A stretch of 64,000 bases of DNA from assembly GCA_019419585.1 (NCBI GenBank), contig DXZQ01000008.1:1-64000 (forward strand), read 5' to 3'. Positions within the stretch are counted from its first letter, which is position 1; the number at the start of each line of letters is the position of its first letter. The position numbers and the translations under genes are program-made. Under the pieces are notes generated by a model. That model worked only from the letters and a program-made list of their open reading frames with translations. It was not told where the DNA came from and did not search any database. The DNA comes from Collinsella sp. GTDB lineage: Bacteria; Actinomycetota; Coriobacteriia; Coriobacteriales; Coriobacteriaceae. Of the stretch, positions 32,989 to 42,377 are shown piece after piece.

Positions 32989-34905
32989 CTAGACGCGCTC
33001 CTCGATAGCACCGTTTCTATATGCATCGAGCAGCTGGCGCAGGTCTTGGATCTGGCTGCGGATCTTGGCTCCGGAATCGGTGTCGCTCACCATGCGGCGA
33101 CGGTCTGCTTGGTCAAAACGGTTGGTCTCGCTCTCGATGTCCACGTTGCGTGTGAGTGCCTCGGCAACCGTCGTAAAGGCCCGGTGCGACTTGAGACGGC
33201 AGCCGCGCGAGCTCGAGATGAGCGTATAGCCGGCGATACCCGTCTTGGGATGGTAGGCGCGGCAGAAGCCGCCATCGATGACCAGCAGCTTGCCCTCGGC
33301 GCGGATGGGCTGCTCGCCCTTGGTGGTTTTAACGGGCGTGTGGCCGTTGATGATGTGGCCGGTCGGTGAACATGCCATGGGCGTGACGCCAAACTCGCGC
33401 ATGATGTCGTCGCAGACCGAGGGCGACTTGGTAAGCGTAAAGTACGGGTCCATCGGCTCGACCCAGGTGCTCTTATCGGCGATATAGGCGCGCTCAAAGG
33501 TACGCACCAGGCGTCCGCTGGCGGGTGAGTTAAAGCCGATCCACAGGTACCACATCCAGTCGAGAGCGTCGCGGTCGCCCACGCGCCAGGCGCGGCGGGC
33601 GATGTGGTCGCAAAAATCGAGATAATCGCGGCCAGTGTGCCAGGTGCCCAGGCAGTTCATGCTGCTAAAGGTGCCGTCTTCGTTGAGTGGCACGCAGCCA
33701 TGGAACAGCAGGTTGCCGTTGGCGACCTTGTACATCGAGCCGTGGGAATAGAGGAAATCGATATGGCGATGCAGGTGATCGGCGGTGACAAACTCGGACA
33801 CGAGCTTGTCTATGATGTGCTGCTCCTCGGGCGTGAGTGTGTAGGGGTCCGTCGGGTCGACGGTGGGGAAGTCGTTGGTCGTGAGCGGCCACACGCTGCC
33901 GTCGGCGAGCGTGACCGTGCCGGTGTCGTGGTCGATCTTGTCGAGTAACAGGCGGTCGGTCATGTCGAACTCGGGATGGCGCTGGATAATCTGACCCTCG
34001 AGCTTAAAGAGCAGCACGTTGATGGCCTTGATCAGCGGGGTGATGGACTCACCGGCGGTGTAGGTGGCATCGGCAAAAGCGACAAGCTCACGCAGCGAGA
34101 TGCCGTAGTCGTTCTCCAGGATCTCGTAGTTGTCGTAGCGTAGGTTGTTGCGCAGCACCGTGGCGATGCAGGCGGGCTCACCGGCCGCAGCGCCCATCCA
34201 CAGCAGGTCGTGGTTGCCCCACTGGATGTCGAGTGAATGGTAGGTGAGCAGGCGGTCCATAATCTTGGCCGCGCCGCCACCGCGGTCGAAGATGTCGCCC
34301 ACCAGGTGCAGGTGGTCGACGGCCAGGCGCTTGATGAGCGAGGCAAGCGACTCGATAAAGTCGTCGGCGCTTGCGGTCTCCAGGATGGACTCCACGATGC
34401 GCTCGTGATAGCGCACGCGATAGTTGTTCTCGTCCGGGTGCGTGTGCAACAACTCGTCGATGATATAGGCGTAATCGCGTGGGATGGCCTTACGCACCTT
34501 GGAGCGCGTATAACGGCTCGAAAGCGAGCGGGCAACCATAATGAGTTGGTCAAGCATCGTCTTGTACCAGGTGGGCGAGTCCTCGCGCTGGCTGCGGACC
34601 AGCTCGATCTTCTCGCGCGGGTAGTAGATGAGCGTGCACAGCTCGCCCTTCTCGTCAAAGGAGAGCGTTTCGCCAAAAATCTCGTCGACATGCTCGCGCA
34701 CGACGCCCGAGCAGTTGTTGAGGATGTGCATAAAGGCTTCGTACTCGCCATGCACGTCGCTCATAAAATGCTCAGTGCCTTTGGGCAGGTTGAGGATGGC
34801 CGAGAGGTTGATGATCTCGGTAAACGCGGATTGCTCGGTGGGAAACTGTCTCGACAGCAGGCGCAGATACTTGAAGTCTTGCGGATTGCGATCGAATGCG
34901 ACCAT
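32989..34905 (-). CDS. fbp: Fructose-1,6-bisphosphatase, class III
   Basis: This 638-residue metallophosphatase-fold enzyme (Firmicutes-type FBPase) hydrolyses fructose-1,6-bisphosphate in gluconeogenesis. Metal motifs are visible: MSDVHGEYEAF, HLVGDIFDRGGGAAKI and QWGNHDLLW. The length fits the family. GGAAGGTG lies before ATG 34905. The 5' region contains a 10-bp inverted repeat (34933-34962) that may be an operator. It is upstream of the GtrA genes on the same strand, 80 bases from the second, and possibly co-transcribed with them. Confidence 0.96.
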   Translation of the reverse strand: MVAFDRNPQDFKYLRLLSRQFPTEQSAFTEIINLSAILNLPKGTEHFMSDVHGEYEAFMHILNNCSGVVREHVDEIFGETLSFDEKGELCTLIYYPREKIELVRSQREDSPTWYKTMLDQLIMVARSLSSRYTRSKVRKAIPRDYAYIIDELLHTHPDENNYRVRYHERIVESILETASADDFIESLASLIKRLAVDHLHLVGDIFDRGGGAAKIMDRLLTYHSLDIQWGNHDLLWMGAAAGEPACIATVLRNNLRYDNYEILENDYGISLRELVAFADATYTAGESITPLIKAINVLLFKLEGQIIQRHPEFDMTDRLLLDKIDHDTGTVTLADGSVWPLTTNDFPTVDPTDPYTLTPEEQHIIDKLVSEFVTADHLHRHIDFLYSHGSMYKVANGNLLFHGCVPLNEDGTFSSMNCLGTWHTGRDYLDFCDHIARRAWRVGDRDALDWMWYLWIGFNSPASGRLVRTFERAYIADKSTWVEPMDPYFTLTKSPSVCDDIMREFGVTPMACSPTGHIINGHTPVKTTKGEQPIRAEGKLLVIDGGFCRAYHPKTGIAGYTLISSSRGCRLKSHRAFTTVAEALTRNVDIESETNRFDQADRRRMVSDTDSGAKIRSQIQDLRQLLDAYRNGAIEERV

Positions 34906-34932
34906 GAAACACCTTCCGATAGGGCTGGTAAA

Positions 34933-34962
34933 ACTGATAAACAGCGTAAAACGTTTATCAGT
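34933..34962. promoter_or_regulatory. Inverted repeat upstream of fbp, possible operator
   Basis: ACTGATAAAC (34933-34942) and GTTTATCAGT (34953-34962) are perfect 10-bp arms with a 10-base AT-rich spacer, 28 bases before the fbp start. The symmetry suits a dimeric repressor; it lacks the T-run of a terminator. The remaining 35000-35220 region has no gene. Confidence 0.5.
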
Positions 34963-35225
34963 ATGCGCCGCTTTTGTTTCGATTGGGGATGGGCAGCCGA
35001 ATTGTTAGCCGAACGGTTTGGTAAATCGATTTAGTGGAGGTAGATATGGCGGTTGAGTGGAGACGACAGAAGGTGTTTTCTCAGATATTTATGCGTGGGG
35101 CCGGTGGAGACGATGGTGGTAAAGATGTTCGCTATTTTTGGTTCGATTTGGTAAATAGTGGACATATGTACCGTATGTAGGCTCACTGTGCGATAATTTG
35201 CGCAGCAATGAGTAAGGAGCCTCAT

Positions 35226-36116
35226 ATGAGTGATTTTGTCCTGACCTGTGAATCCGCCGCCGACCGAACCCGTGAGTTCTTTGCGTCGCGCAATATCCCT
35301 GTCGTGTGTTTTCATTACGAGATCGACGATGTTGTCTATACGGACGATCTGTATCAGTCGATTACGCCGGACGAGTTTTTTGCCCAGATTGCCGCAGGCG
35401 CCATGCCCAAGACGTCTCAGGTGAGCGTGGGTGAGTACGAGGAGTTTTGGGAGCCGTTTGTTGCCGAGGGCAAAGACGTGCTGCACCTGACGTTGTCATC
35501 GGGTATTTCGGGCACGTATGGATCGGCCTGCGTTGCGGCGCAGATGCTCGCGGATCGCTATCCCCAGGGCGGCAAGGTGCGCGTCATCGATTCGCTGGCG
35601 GCGTCTTCGGGCTTTGGCCTGTTGCTGGAATATGCCGCCGACGTGCGCGATAGCGGGGCGTCACTCGACGAGACGGCCGCTTGGATCGAGGAGCACAAGC
35701 TCAACCTGCACCACTGGTTCTTCTCGACCGATCTGTCGAGCTACCTGCGCGGCGGTCGCATTTCGGCCGCGAGCGCGATCATCGGCACGGCGCTTAAGAT
35801 TTGCCCGCTTATGACGGTCGATTGCGAAGGTGGGCTGTCGCCACGTGAGAAGATTCGCACTAAGAAGCGCGCGATTTCCGAGATGGCTAAGACCATGATG
35901 GCACACGTGCAGGACGGTGCGGATTATTCGGGTAAGTGCGTCATGTCGCACTCGGCGTGCCGCGAGGATGCCGAGGCAGTTGCGGCGCTGATCGAGGAAC
36001 AGATTCCGCAGCTTAAAGGCAAGATTGAGATCAATAACATCGGTACTCTGATTGGCTCGCATACCGGACCTGGCACGGTGGCGCTCTTCTTTATGGGCGA
36101 CAAGCGCGTGGATTAA
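35226..36116 (+). CDS. DegV-family fatty acid-binding protein 1
   Basis: The 296-residue product has the two-domain DegV fold. It has the N-terminal ligand motif VLTCESAADRT and PKTSQVSVGEYEEFW, the LSSGISGTYGSA fatty-acid-binding signature, and a C-terminal GPGTVALFFMG. DegV/FakB proteins hold a fatty acid and hand it to a kinase for phospholipid synthesis. ATG 35226 follows TAAGGAG; ATG 35208 is less likely. A second, distant DegV gene lies at 55363-56223. No FakA kinase is in the window. Confidence 0.92.
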   Translation: MSDFVLTCESAADRTREFFASRNIPVVCFHYEIDDVVYTDDLYQSITPDEFFAQIAAGAMPKTSQVSVGEYEEFWEPFVAEGKDVLHLTLSSGISGTYGSACVAAQMLADRYPQGGKVRVIDSLAASSGFGLLLEYAADVRDSGASLDETAAWIEEHKLNLHHWFFSTDLSSYLRGGRISAASAIIGTALKICPLMTVDCEGGLSPREKIRTKKRAISEMAKTMMAHVQDGADYSGKCVMSHSACREDAEAVAALIEEQIPQLKGKIEINNIGTLIGSHTGPGTVALFFMGDKRVD

Positions 36117-36157
36117 TTTGCCCCATCACATCGCTGCATGATTGCTCAAACGAAAAC

Positions 36158-36185
36158 GGCCCGCCTCACGTTTGTGGGGCGGGCC
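36158..36185. terminator. Bidirectional terminator between converging genes
   Basis: GGCCCGCCTCAC and GTGGGGCGGGCC pair around GTTT, with a T-rich stretch on both sides. It serves the DegV gene and the TIM-barrel gene. Confidence 0.85.
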
Positions 36186-36196
36186 AAGATGTTTTG

Positions 36197-37288
36197 CTAG
36201 CGTTTCTTTCCGCGGAAGAAGAAGCCGTGCAGTGACGGCTTGAGGCCGCGGTTGGCGCGATGCTCCTCGACGCGCTCGTGGATCGAAGCGACGCGCTCGA
36301 TGACTTCGTCGGGAATCGGCACATCGGGATTCATGTTCTCGACCTGGCTGACCTCGGCGGCGGCGACCTGGTCGATAATGGGTACATCGTCGCGCGAGAT
36401 GACAGGTGTGGCGTCTTCCTTCATCTTGCGATAACGCTGCATCATGTCGGTCTGTAGCTGCTGTGCCGAAGGCGGCGTCCAGATGATGGCGTTGGCTCCG
36501 GCGGCGATGGTTTCACGGATGCTCTCGGGCGTCTTGCCGCCCGGCGCGATGAGCGGCAGGTTGGGATAGTGCTCGCGCAGTTCACGCAGGACCTGCGGCG
36601 TGTTCTTGCCGGCGGCGATGTTGAGGATCTTGGCGCCGGCGCGCACTTTGGCGTGAGCATCGTCGTCGCAACGAACGACCGTGGCGATGACGGGGATGTC
36701 GGCGATGTTGGTGATGTGCTCGACCATCTCCTCAGTGGCGGGGGAGTTGACCACGCAGCCCGCCGCGCCCTGCATCTCGGAGACGGCCGCCATCTGCACG
36801 GAGCGCTTGCCGGTGGTGGTGCCGCCGCCAACGCCCACAAAGACCGGGCACTCGGCGACCGTCAGCAGCGCCTGCGTAATGGCGGGTTGCGGCGTAAAGG
36901 GGTAGACCGCAAACACGGCGTCGGCATTGGAGTTGCGGATGACCGCCACGTCGGTGGTGTAGATGAGCGATTTGATGCGGCGGCCAAAGAGCGTAAAGCC
37001 GCTGGCCTCCTCAATCTCATCGGGCATGCGAAGGGCCGCCTTGCGCAGGCGCCCGTCGATGGGCAGCGGCTCCATGGGCAAAAGACCGTTGGGAGTTACG
37101 GCCACCTGGGGCTCGGTAAATTCGTCCGCAAGCTCGACCTCGGAGAAATCGACCGAGGCGACGATGTCCTCGTGAACCTCGGCGGGCACATCGATGGGAG
37201 CTTGGTCGTTTGCCGCGGCGGGCGTGTCGAAGGAGCTGGTGCCGACGAAGGCGTCGACGCGTTCGTTTAGATCGTTGAGGGTATCCAT
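36197..37288 (-). CDS. Putative TIM-barrel protein
   Basis: The 363-residue product has an acidic N-terminal region (1-80), then a central domain (about 85-290) with strands and loops typical of a beta/alpha barrel. Examples are PVFVGVGGGTTTGKRS, IPVIATVVRCDDDAHAKVRAGAKILNI, PLIAPGGKTPESI and AGANAIIWTPPS. The pattern recalls KDPG-aldolase-like or phosphate-binding barrels. The C-terminus is charged and ends FFFRGKKR. I do not name a reaction. It is a single gene ending at a bidirectional terminator. Confidence 0.75.
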   Translation of the reverse strand: MDTLNDLNERVDAFVGTSSFDTPAAANDQAPIDVPAEVHEDIVASVDFSEVELADEFTEPQVAVTPNGLLPMEPLPIDGRLRKAALRMPDEIEEASGFTLFGRRIKSLIYTTDVAVIRNSNADAVFAVYPFTPQPAITQALLTVAECPVFVGVGGGTTTGKRSVQMAAVSEMQGAAGCVVNSPATEEMVEHITNIADIPVIATVVRCDDDAHAKVRAGAKILNIAAGKNTPQVLRELREHYPNLPLIAPGGKTPESIRETIAAGANAIIWTPPSAQQLQTDMMQRYRKMKEDATPVISRDDVPIIDQVAAAEVSQVENMNPDVPIPDEVIERVASIHERVEEHRANRGLKPSLHGFFFRGKKR

Positions 37289-37481
37289 GGAGGCTCGATT
37301 CTATGTGATGACGGCCGGGAGGGTGCCGGCGGCGTTGTGCTTGCTAAATCGTTTGACGAGTTGATTTTTCCCCGCCGAGTCATCCGTTAGACCGAAGGGC
37401 CGGCGAACGTGAAGGAGCTGTGGTGGCGGGAATCGAGGTGCTATCTTGAAAGTCCCGTATGCAAAAGAAAGGTGACGCGGT

Positions 37482-37652
37482 ATGGAATTCTCGGCAATGT
37501 TGGGCTCGATTGGCCTGTGTGTGGGCGCAATCGTTGCCGCCGCGGTCATCTACTTTGTGGTCACGGCCATTAAGGGTAAAAGGGCCGAACGCAAGGAGCG
37601 CGCGATGCTTAAACAGCATCGCGACCAGCAGGGCAAACGCGCACGGAGATAG
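37482..37652 (+). CDS. Small single-pass membrane protein
   Basis: ATG 37482, 8 bases after AAAGGTG, encodes 56 residues. One hydrophobic helix (GSIGLCVGAIVAAAVIYFVV) is followed by a strongly basic tail (KGKRAERKERAM...GKRARR). The topology is probably N-out with the basic end in the cytoplasm. It converges on the RNA methyltransferase gene 25 bases later. The function is unknown. Confidence 0.72.
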   Translation: MEFSAMLGSIGLCVGAIVAAAVIYFVVTAIKGKRAERKERAMLKQHRDQQGKRARR

Positions 37653-37676
37653 CTTGTTGAGTTTTGGATCCGTGCG

Positions 37677-38780
37677 CTAGCTGCGTTTTCGGATCAGGGC
37701 AATGTAGAAGCCCTCAAAGTCGCGGCTAGGCGGAATGGTGAGCGTGCCGGGCATACCGTTGGCGACGGACGAGACGTGGCCGGCGGCGATGGCCACGGTG
37801 AGGGCGTTGCTCTCGACGCGTGGCTCTTCGCCAGCTTCCTGGGCGCGGCGCGTTTCACTTTCGCTCGGCGTGCCATCGAGGGGGATGAGCTCGCAGTCCA
37901 TATGCTTGTCGAGGGCCTCTTGCAGGGCGTCCTCGTTTTCCTGCGGCAAGATCGAACAAGTCGAATAGACGAGCGTGCCGCCCGGTTTGAGGGCTCCCAT
38001 GGCGCGGTCCAGAAGTGCTCGCTGCGAGCGGGCGCACTTGCTCAGCAGCTGCTCGGTCAGGCCGCGCAGGCTTTTCTCGTTGCCGCTGATGACGGTGCCC
38101 GTGCCGGTGCAGGGGGCGTCGAGCAGGATGCGATCGAAGCGGAAGAACTCGTCGAGCTCGCGTGCGTCGATGCGCATGACGGGCACGTTTTTGGCGCCCT
38201 GGCGGCCCAAGTTGGCCTCGAGCTTTTCGGCGCGGGGAATGCTCATCTCGCAGGCGGTGAGGTGTGCCTGTCCCTGGGTGAGGGCGGCGATCTGCGTCGT
38301 CTTGCCGCCGGGGGCTGCGCACATGTCCAAGATGTCCTCGCCTGCCTGGGCGCCCAGGACCAACGGCGGCATCATGGACGATAGACTTTGTAAGTAGATC
38401 TTGCCGTTGCGGTAGATGCCGAGGCCCCACAGGTCGGAAACCTGGGCCTCGGGCAGGATGAAGGCGTCTGGGTACCAGGCGACGGGGTTGTGGGCGATGC
38501 CGGCGGCATCGAGCGCCGCAGCGATGTCCTCGGCGGTTGCCTTGAGCGTGTTGGCGCGCAGCGTGACCGGGCGTGTGGCTGCAGCACCGAAGCCCTCGAT
38601 CATGAGCTCGGCATCGGCGGGCGCATAGGCGCCGGCGATCGTGTCGACCATAAAGCGCGGCAGGTCGGCGGCGCAGGGAAGGGCGGCAAGCTGGTCGGAA
38701 AGCTCGGTGGCGGCAAACTGCCTGAGCTTGAGCTCGGCCTTGACCTGCTTTTTCTGCTTACGACGACGCGGCTTGGACAT
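37677..38780 (-). CDS. RsmB/RsmF-type RNA cytosine-C5 methyltransferase
   Basis: The 367-residue enzyme transfers methyl from SAM to C5 of cytosine in rRNA. The SAM site DMCAAPGGKTTQIA, the motif IV cysteine in LLDAPCTGTG and the motif VI cysteine in YSTCSILPQEN are intact. The basic N-terminus (SKPRRRKQKKQVK) suits RNA binding. It lacks an N-terminal NusB-like domain, so it is closer to RsmF/YebU than RsmB. It lies 36 bases downstream of the MetRS-like gene and is likely co-transcribed with it. Confidence 0.92.
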   Translation of the reverse strand: MSKPRRRKQKKQVKAELKLRQFAATELSDQLAALPCAADLPRFMVDTIAGAYAPADAELMIEGFGAAATRPVTLRANTLKATAEDIAAALDAAGIAHNPVAWYPDAFILPEAQVSDLWGLGIYRNGKIYLQSLSSMMPPLVLGAQAGEDILDMCAAPGGKTTQIAALTQGQAHLTACEMSIPRAEKLEANLGRQGAKNVPVMRIDARELDEFFRFDRILLDAPCTGTGTVISGNEKSLRGLTEQLLSKCARSQRALLDRAMGALKPGGTLVYSTCSILPQENEDALQEALDKHMDCELIPLDGTPSESETRRAQEAGEEPRVESNALTVAIAAGHVSSVANGMPGTLTIPPSRDFEGFYIALIRKRS

Positions 38781-38816
38781 CCGTCTTTCCTTCCCATTCC
38801 ATTACATGTCGAGTGT

Positions 38817-40967
38817 TTAGTACTGGCTCTCGTGCTTGCTAAAGAAGTCGAAGCGCGGGGGCAGCGGCTTCACGCGGTGCTCGCCGGGCTTCTCGCCCAG
38901 GATCTCCACGAACTCGTCCGTGGAGGCAAAGATGTTATCCCAGCTAAAGAAAGCGACCGGGTCGACGTCGAAGTACTCGCAGATGAGCTCGCAGCCGGCC
39001 GGCACAATACCGTGCATCAGGACGGTCGCCACGCGCAGCTCGGTAAAGGCGTCGACAAGGGCCTGCGTCATCGCGGCGTTTGCCTCGTTACCCTCGAGCT
39101 TGTTGGCGGCCTTGGAAGCGTCGCTCCAGCGCTTGTTGGCGGCGCGCAGGTAGTCGTCGCACACGGCAAGCGCGCGGTGCGTCTCGAACTTGTACATGGC
39201 CTGCTCAAAGGCGAGGGCTGCCTGCTGGGCGGCTTCGACCACGGTGTCAGAAGCGGCACCGGCGGGGATGCAGCCGTTGCGGTAGGGGCTCTCGTCGCCT
39301 TCCTTGACGGCGACGCCGTAGAAGCAGCTGCGGGCCAGACGGTTGAACACGCCGGTCAGCAGCGCGCTCTCCTTAAGGGCCGGGTCGATAACGCGCTTGT
39401 CGTCGCAGGCGCGTACCTCGTTGCCGTCCTTGTCCTTGCCGGTCACACGCGTGTCGTATGCCTTGGGGCTAAAGCTCACCGGCTTTTCGGATAGGCCGAG
39501 CGACAGCCAGTGCGCGCGCATCTGCTCGCAGGTGTAGTGGTTGAGCAGGTCGTCTGCCGGCGGGGGAGGCGTCTGCGAGGACGAGCTGGCCTTTTTGCCC
39601 ATGTAGAGCAGGTGGTAGCAGGCACTGACGGTGCTCTGCGTGAGGTCCCAGCCCAGGGCCTCCCACATGGCGGTCTGCGCGATGCAGTAGAAGTAGATGT
39701 TGTCCTGACCGATGAACTGGTAAATCTGAGCGTCGTCAGAGCACCACCAGTCGCGCCAGTCGAGCGAGCTGTGCTGGTAGGTGGGTGCGGGCACCTGCGT
39801 GGAGTCGGCGGCGGGCTCGCCCATGAGGGCGGCATCCTGGGCGGCGACGCCCTCGGTCACGCCGGCGGCCTTGGCATCGCGCGCGAGCACGGTACGCGTA
39901 TAGCTGATGGGCGCCCACAGGCTCTCGGGCCAGCACCAGCAGGTGACGTCGGAGACGCCATCGACCTCGGGCACCGGAACGCCCCAGTCGATGTTGCCGG
40001 TGATGCGGAAGGGCACGAGCGCCTTGCCGCTGCGGAAGCGCACGCCGCCGTTGGCGAGCACCGCGTGGGCGTCGTCGCGCTCCTTCCAGCTGGGGAAGGT
40101 GACGGTAAAGCTGCTCTTGTTGCCCTCGGGCTCCAGCACGGTGTGCTCGGGAAGCTGGTCCTCGACGGCGTCGAAGGCCTCGCGAAACTTGTTCTGGATG
40201 TAGAGCTGAGCCGGCAGCAGCCACTCCTCCATGGTCTTGGAGACCACGGAGCGAACCTGCGGGTTCTGGGCGAGCTTGGCGGTGTAGGTTTTCATGAAGT
40301 CGAGGTAGGCCGGCAGGTCAAAGTAGAGATTGTCGACCGGACGCAACTCGGGCACCTCGCCGGTGAGCTGGCTTTTGGGCGCGATGAGCTCCTCGGGCTC
40401 AAACTGGTGGCCCAGATCGCACTCGTCGGCATAAGCCTTCTCGGACTTGCAGCCCTGGATGGGGCAGCGGCCGATGACCTGGCGGCCGTTGAGGAACGTG
40501 CCGGCCTTGGCATCGTAGAACTGCAGCGTGGAGCGCTTGGAGATGGTGCCCTGCTCGTGCAGGCGCTCGATAATCTCGGCAGTCACCTCGTTGTGGATCT
40601 GGGCCGCCGGCTCAAGGCCCGAGCCGCCGTAGATGTCGCAGCTGATGTTGTAGTTGTTGAGGGTCGCGGCCTGGCGGGAGTGATTGGACTCGACATACTC
40701 GCCGATGGACTTGTCGTAGCCCTCGTTCTCCTTGAGCTTGCGGTAGCTCTCCATGATGGGCGAACCGTAGCAGTCGGTGCCCGAGGTGAAGATGACGTTT
40801 TCGCGGCCCAGGCGGTCGCGCAGGAAGCGGGCGAAGAAGTCGGCCGGGACAAAGACGCCGCCGACGTGGCCAAAGTGCAGACCCTTGTTGCCGTAGGGCT
40901 CGCCGGCGGTAACGATGGCGCGGCGCGGCCAGCTGGGACGGTCGTTCATGGAGTATTTGGATGCCAT
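38817..40967 (-). CDS. Divergent methionyl-tRNA synthetase (class I)
   Basis: The 716-residue protein follows the MetRS plan: TAGEPYGNKGLHFGHVGG contains the HIGH-type motif HFGH, and TSGTDCYGSPI and a zinc-like insertion (CPIQGC...ECDLGHQF) follow. The second half has the WSLY-type catalytic region (DNIYFYCIAQTAMWEALG) and the anticodon-binding helical domain. The KMSKS loop is replaced by YMGKKASSSSQ. The C-terminal tail (KPLPPRFDFF) is MetRS-like. ATG 40967 follows AAGGAG. It could be the only MetRS or a paralogue; the window does not say. Confidence 0.82.
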   Translation of the reverse strand: MASKYSMNDRPSWPRRAIVTAGEPYGNKGLHFGHVGGVFVPADFFARFLRDRLGRENVIFTSGTDCYGSPIMESYRKLKENEGYDKSIGEYVESNHSRQAATLNNYNISCDIYGGSGLEPAAQIHNEVTAEIIERLHEQGTISKRSTLQFYDAKAGTFLNGRQVIGRCPIQGCKSEKAYADECDLGHQFEPEELIAPKSQLTGEVPELRPVDNLYFDLPAYLDFMKTYTAKLAQNPQVRSVVSKTMEEWLLPAQLYIQNKFREAFDAVEDQLPEHTVLEPEGNKSSFTVTFPSWKERDDAHAVLANGGVRFRSGKALVPFRITGNIDWGVPVPEVDGVSDVTCWCWPESLWAPISYTRTVLARDAKAAGVTEGVAAQDAALMGEPAADSTQVPAPTYQHSSLDWRDWWCSDDAQIYQFIGQDNIYFYCIAQTAMWEALGWDLTQSTVSACYHLLYMGKKASSSSQTPPPPADDLLNHYTCEQMRAHWLSLGLSEKPVSFSPKAYDTRVTGKDKDGNEVRACDDKRVIDPALKESALLTGVFNRLARSCFYGVAVKEGDESPYRNGCIPAGAASDTVVEAAQQAALAFEQAMYKFETHRALAVCDDYLRAANKRWSDASKAANKLEGNEANAAMTQALVDAFTELRVATVLMHGIVPAGCELICEYFDVDPVAFFSWDNIFASTDEFVEILGEKPGEHRVKPLPPRFDFFSKHESQY

Positions 40968-41100
40968 GGGACTCCTTCGCATATAGGTAAGAGCGCGGCC
41001 GGGCACGGGGTTCGGCGGCGCGGTGGTCAATTCGTGCATATCGTTCAACATTATCGCACATGCGGGCGGGTGCGTGGCAGGGGCGCTATCCTAAGATGCT

Positions 41101-41670
41101 ATGAATGAGATTTCCAACATACATGCGTTTGAGGACGAGGATTTTCTACACGCTTGCTTCGTGTGGGGGATGGCCGTGATCGCGGTGTTTGCCGTGTGCC
41201 TGGTGCCGGTGTTTATGCTGTTGGGCGGGCCTGCGGACTTGGACGCGGCTGAGGCGGGCGGCTGGATGGCTGTCGTGGGCTGGATAGTCGGCTTGGCTGC
41301 GGTCTCAATGGCATCGTTTGCCGTGCACGAGCTGGTGCATGCGGTGTTTTTTAAGCTGCTGGCGCCTGCGGGCGCGCAGGTGACCTTTGGGGCGAATCGC
41401 GAGACGGCGATGATCTATGCCTGCGCCGAGGGCGTTGTGTATTCGCGCCGGCGGTACATGGCGGTTTGCCTGGCGCCGACGGTTGTTGTGACGACAGCAT
41501 TTGCCCTGGGGTTTGCGTTCTCGGACTATCCGCTGCTGTGCTACCTGGCGGCTGGTCTGCACTTGTCGGGCTGTGTGGGTGATTGGTATTACGTGCGGAC
41601 CATTCTGCGCGACCGCCGTATCGTCGCCTGCGAGGATACGTCCTTTGGCGTGCGCTTTTTCGCAAAATAG
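41101..41670 (+). CDS. DUF3267-type membrane zincin
   Basis: The 189-residue product has four to five transmembrane helices. The second pair contains FAVHELVHAVFF, the HExxH-like site (HELVH) of DUF3267 putative metalloproteases, and a later HLSGCVGDWYY helix end. Substrate and role are unknown. The ribosome site is weak. It starts 133 bases from the divergent MetRS-like gene and is followed by queH 67 bases on. Confidence 0.82.
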   Translation: MNEISNIHAFEDEDFLHACFVWGMAVIAVFAVCLVPVFMLLGGPADLDAAEAGGWMAVVGWIVGLAAVSMASFAVHELVHAVFFKLLAPAGAQVTFGANRETAMIYACAEGVVYSRRRYMAVCLAPTVVVTTAFALGFAFSDYPLLCYLAAGLHLSGCVGDWYYVRTILRDRRIVACEDTSFGVRFFAK

Positions 41671-41737
41671 TCTTTTTGGGACGGGGCTTTTTTAGCTGCC
41701 ATGATGTCGGTGTGAGTTTTCTGGGACGGGGATGTCG

Positions 41738-42313
41738 ATGAAGTCGTTGTTGCTGCATGCGTGCTGTGCACCATGCTCGCTTGAGCCGGTTCGCCTGCTG
41801 CGCGAGGAGGGGTTTGAGCCCACGATTTGCTGGACCAATCCCAATATTCAACCGCGCGATGAATGGCGGCGGCGTCTGGACGAGCTGCGCCGGTGGTGTG
41901 CCGATGGCGACATCGAGCTCATCGAGGCGGGGGAGGACCGCGAGCGCTGGGAGGCCGGCGTGGCCCCGCTGGGTGCCGATCGGCCCCGTCGCTGTCGCTC
42001 GTGCTATGCCTTGCGCTTGGCCGAGGCATGCCGCGTTGCCCAGGAGCGCAGGTTTGAATATGTGGGTACGACGCTCGCCGTCTCGCCGTATCAGCTGTTC
42101 GACACCTGCAATGACGTGCTTGAGCGTTTGGCGGCCGCCCATGGGCTCACCCCGGTGATTCGCGATTTTCGCCCGTATTATCCCGAGGCTACGCGCCGTT
42201 CGCGCGAACTGGGCATGTATCGACAGAACTACTGCGGCTGCCGCTTTTCTGCTGTCGAGGCGGCCATGGACCGCGCCCGCATCCGCGACGAGCGCAAAGC
42301 CGCCAAAAAGTAG
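41738..42313 (+). CDS. queH: Epoxyqueuosine reductase QueH
   Basis: QueH reduces epoxyqueuosine to queuosine in tRNA, replacing QueG in many anaerobes. All cysteine motifs of the family are present in the 191-residue product: HACCAPCS near the start, RRCRSCYALRL near 90 and YCGCRFS near the end. I pick ATG 41738, six bases behind GGGG; ATG 41732 is an alternative. The queA gene follows 64 bases later and tgt lies at 47228, so the last queuosine steps cluster here. Confidence 0.95.
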   Translation: MKSLLLHACCAPCSLEPVRLLREEGFEPTICWTNPNIQPRDEWRRRLDELRRWCADGDIELIEAGEDRERWEAGVAPLGADRPRRCRSCYALRLAEACRVAQERRFEYVGTTLAVSPYQLFDTCNDVLERLAAAHGLTPVIRDFRPYYPEATRRSRELGMYRQNYCGCRFSAVEAAMDRARIRDERKAAKK

Positions 42314-42377
42314 TTCGTTTGGGACGTCAGCCTGCTAGGATGTAGAGCGGACTTTAGCTATATAAGGAGTATCCGAC

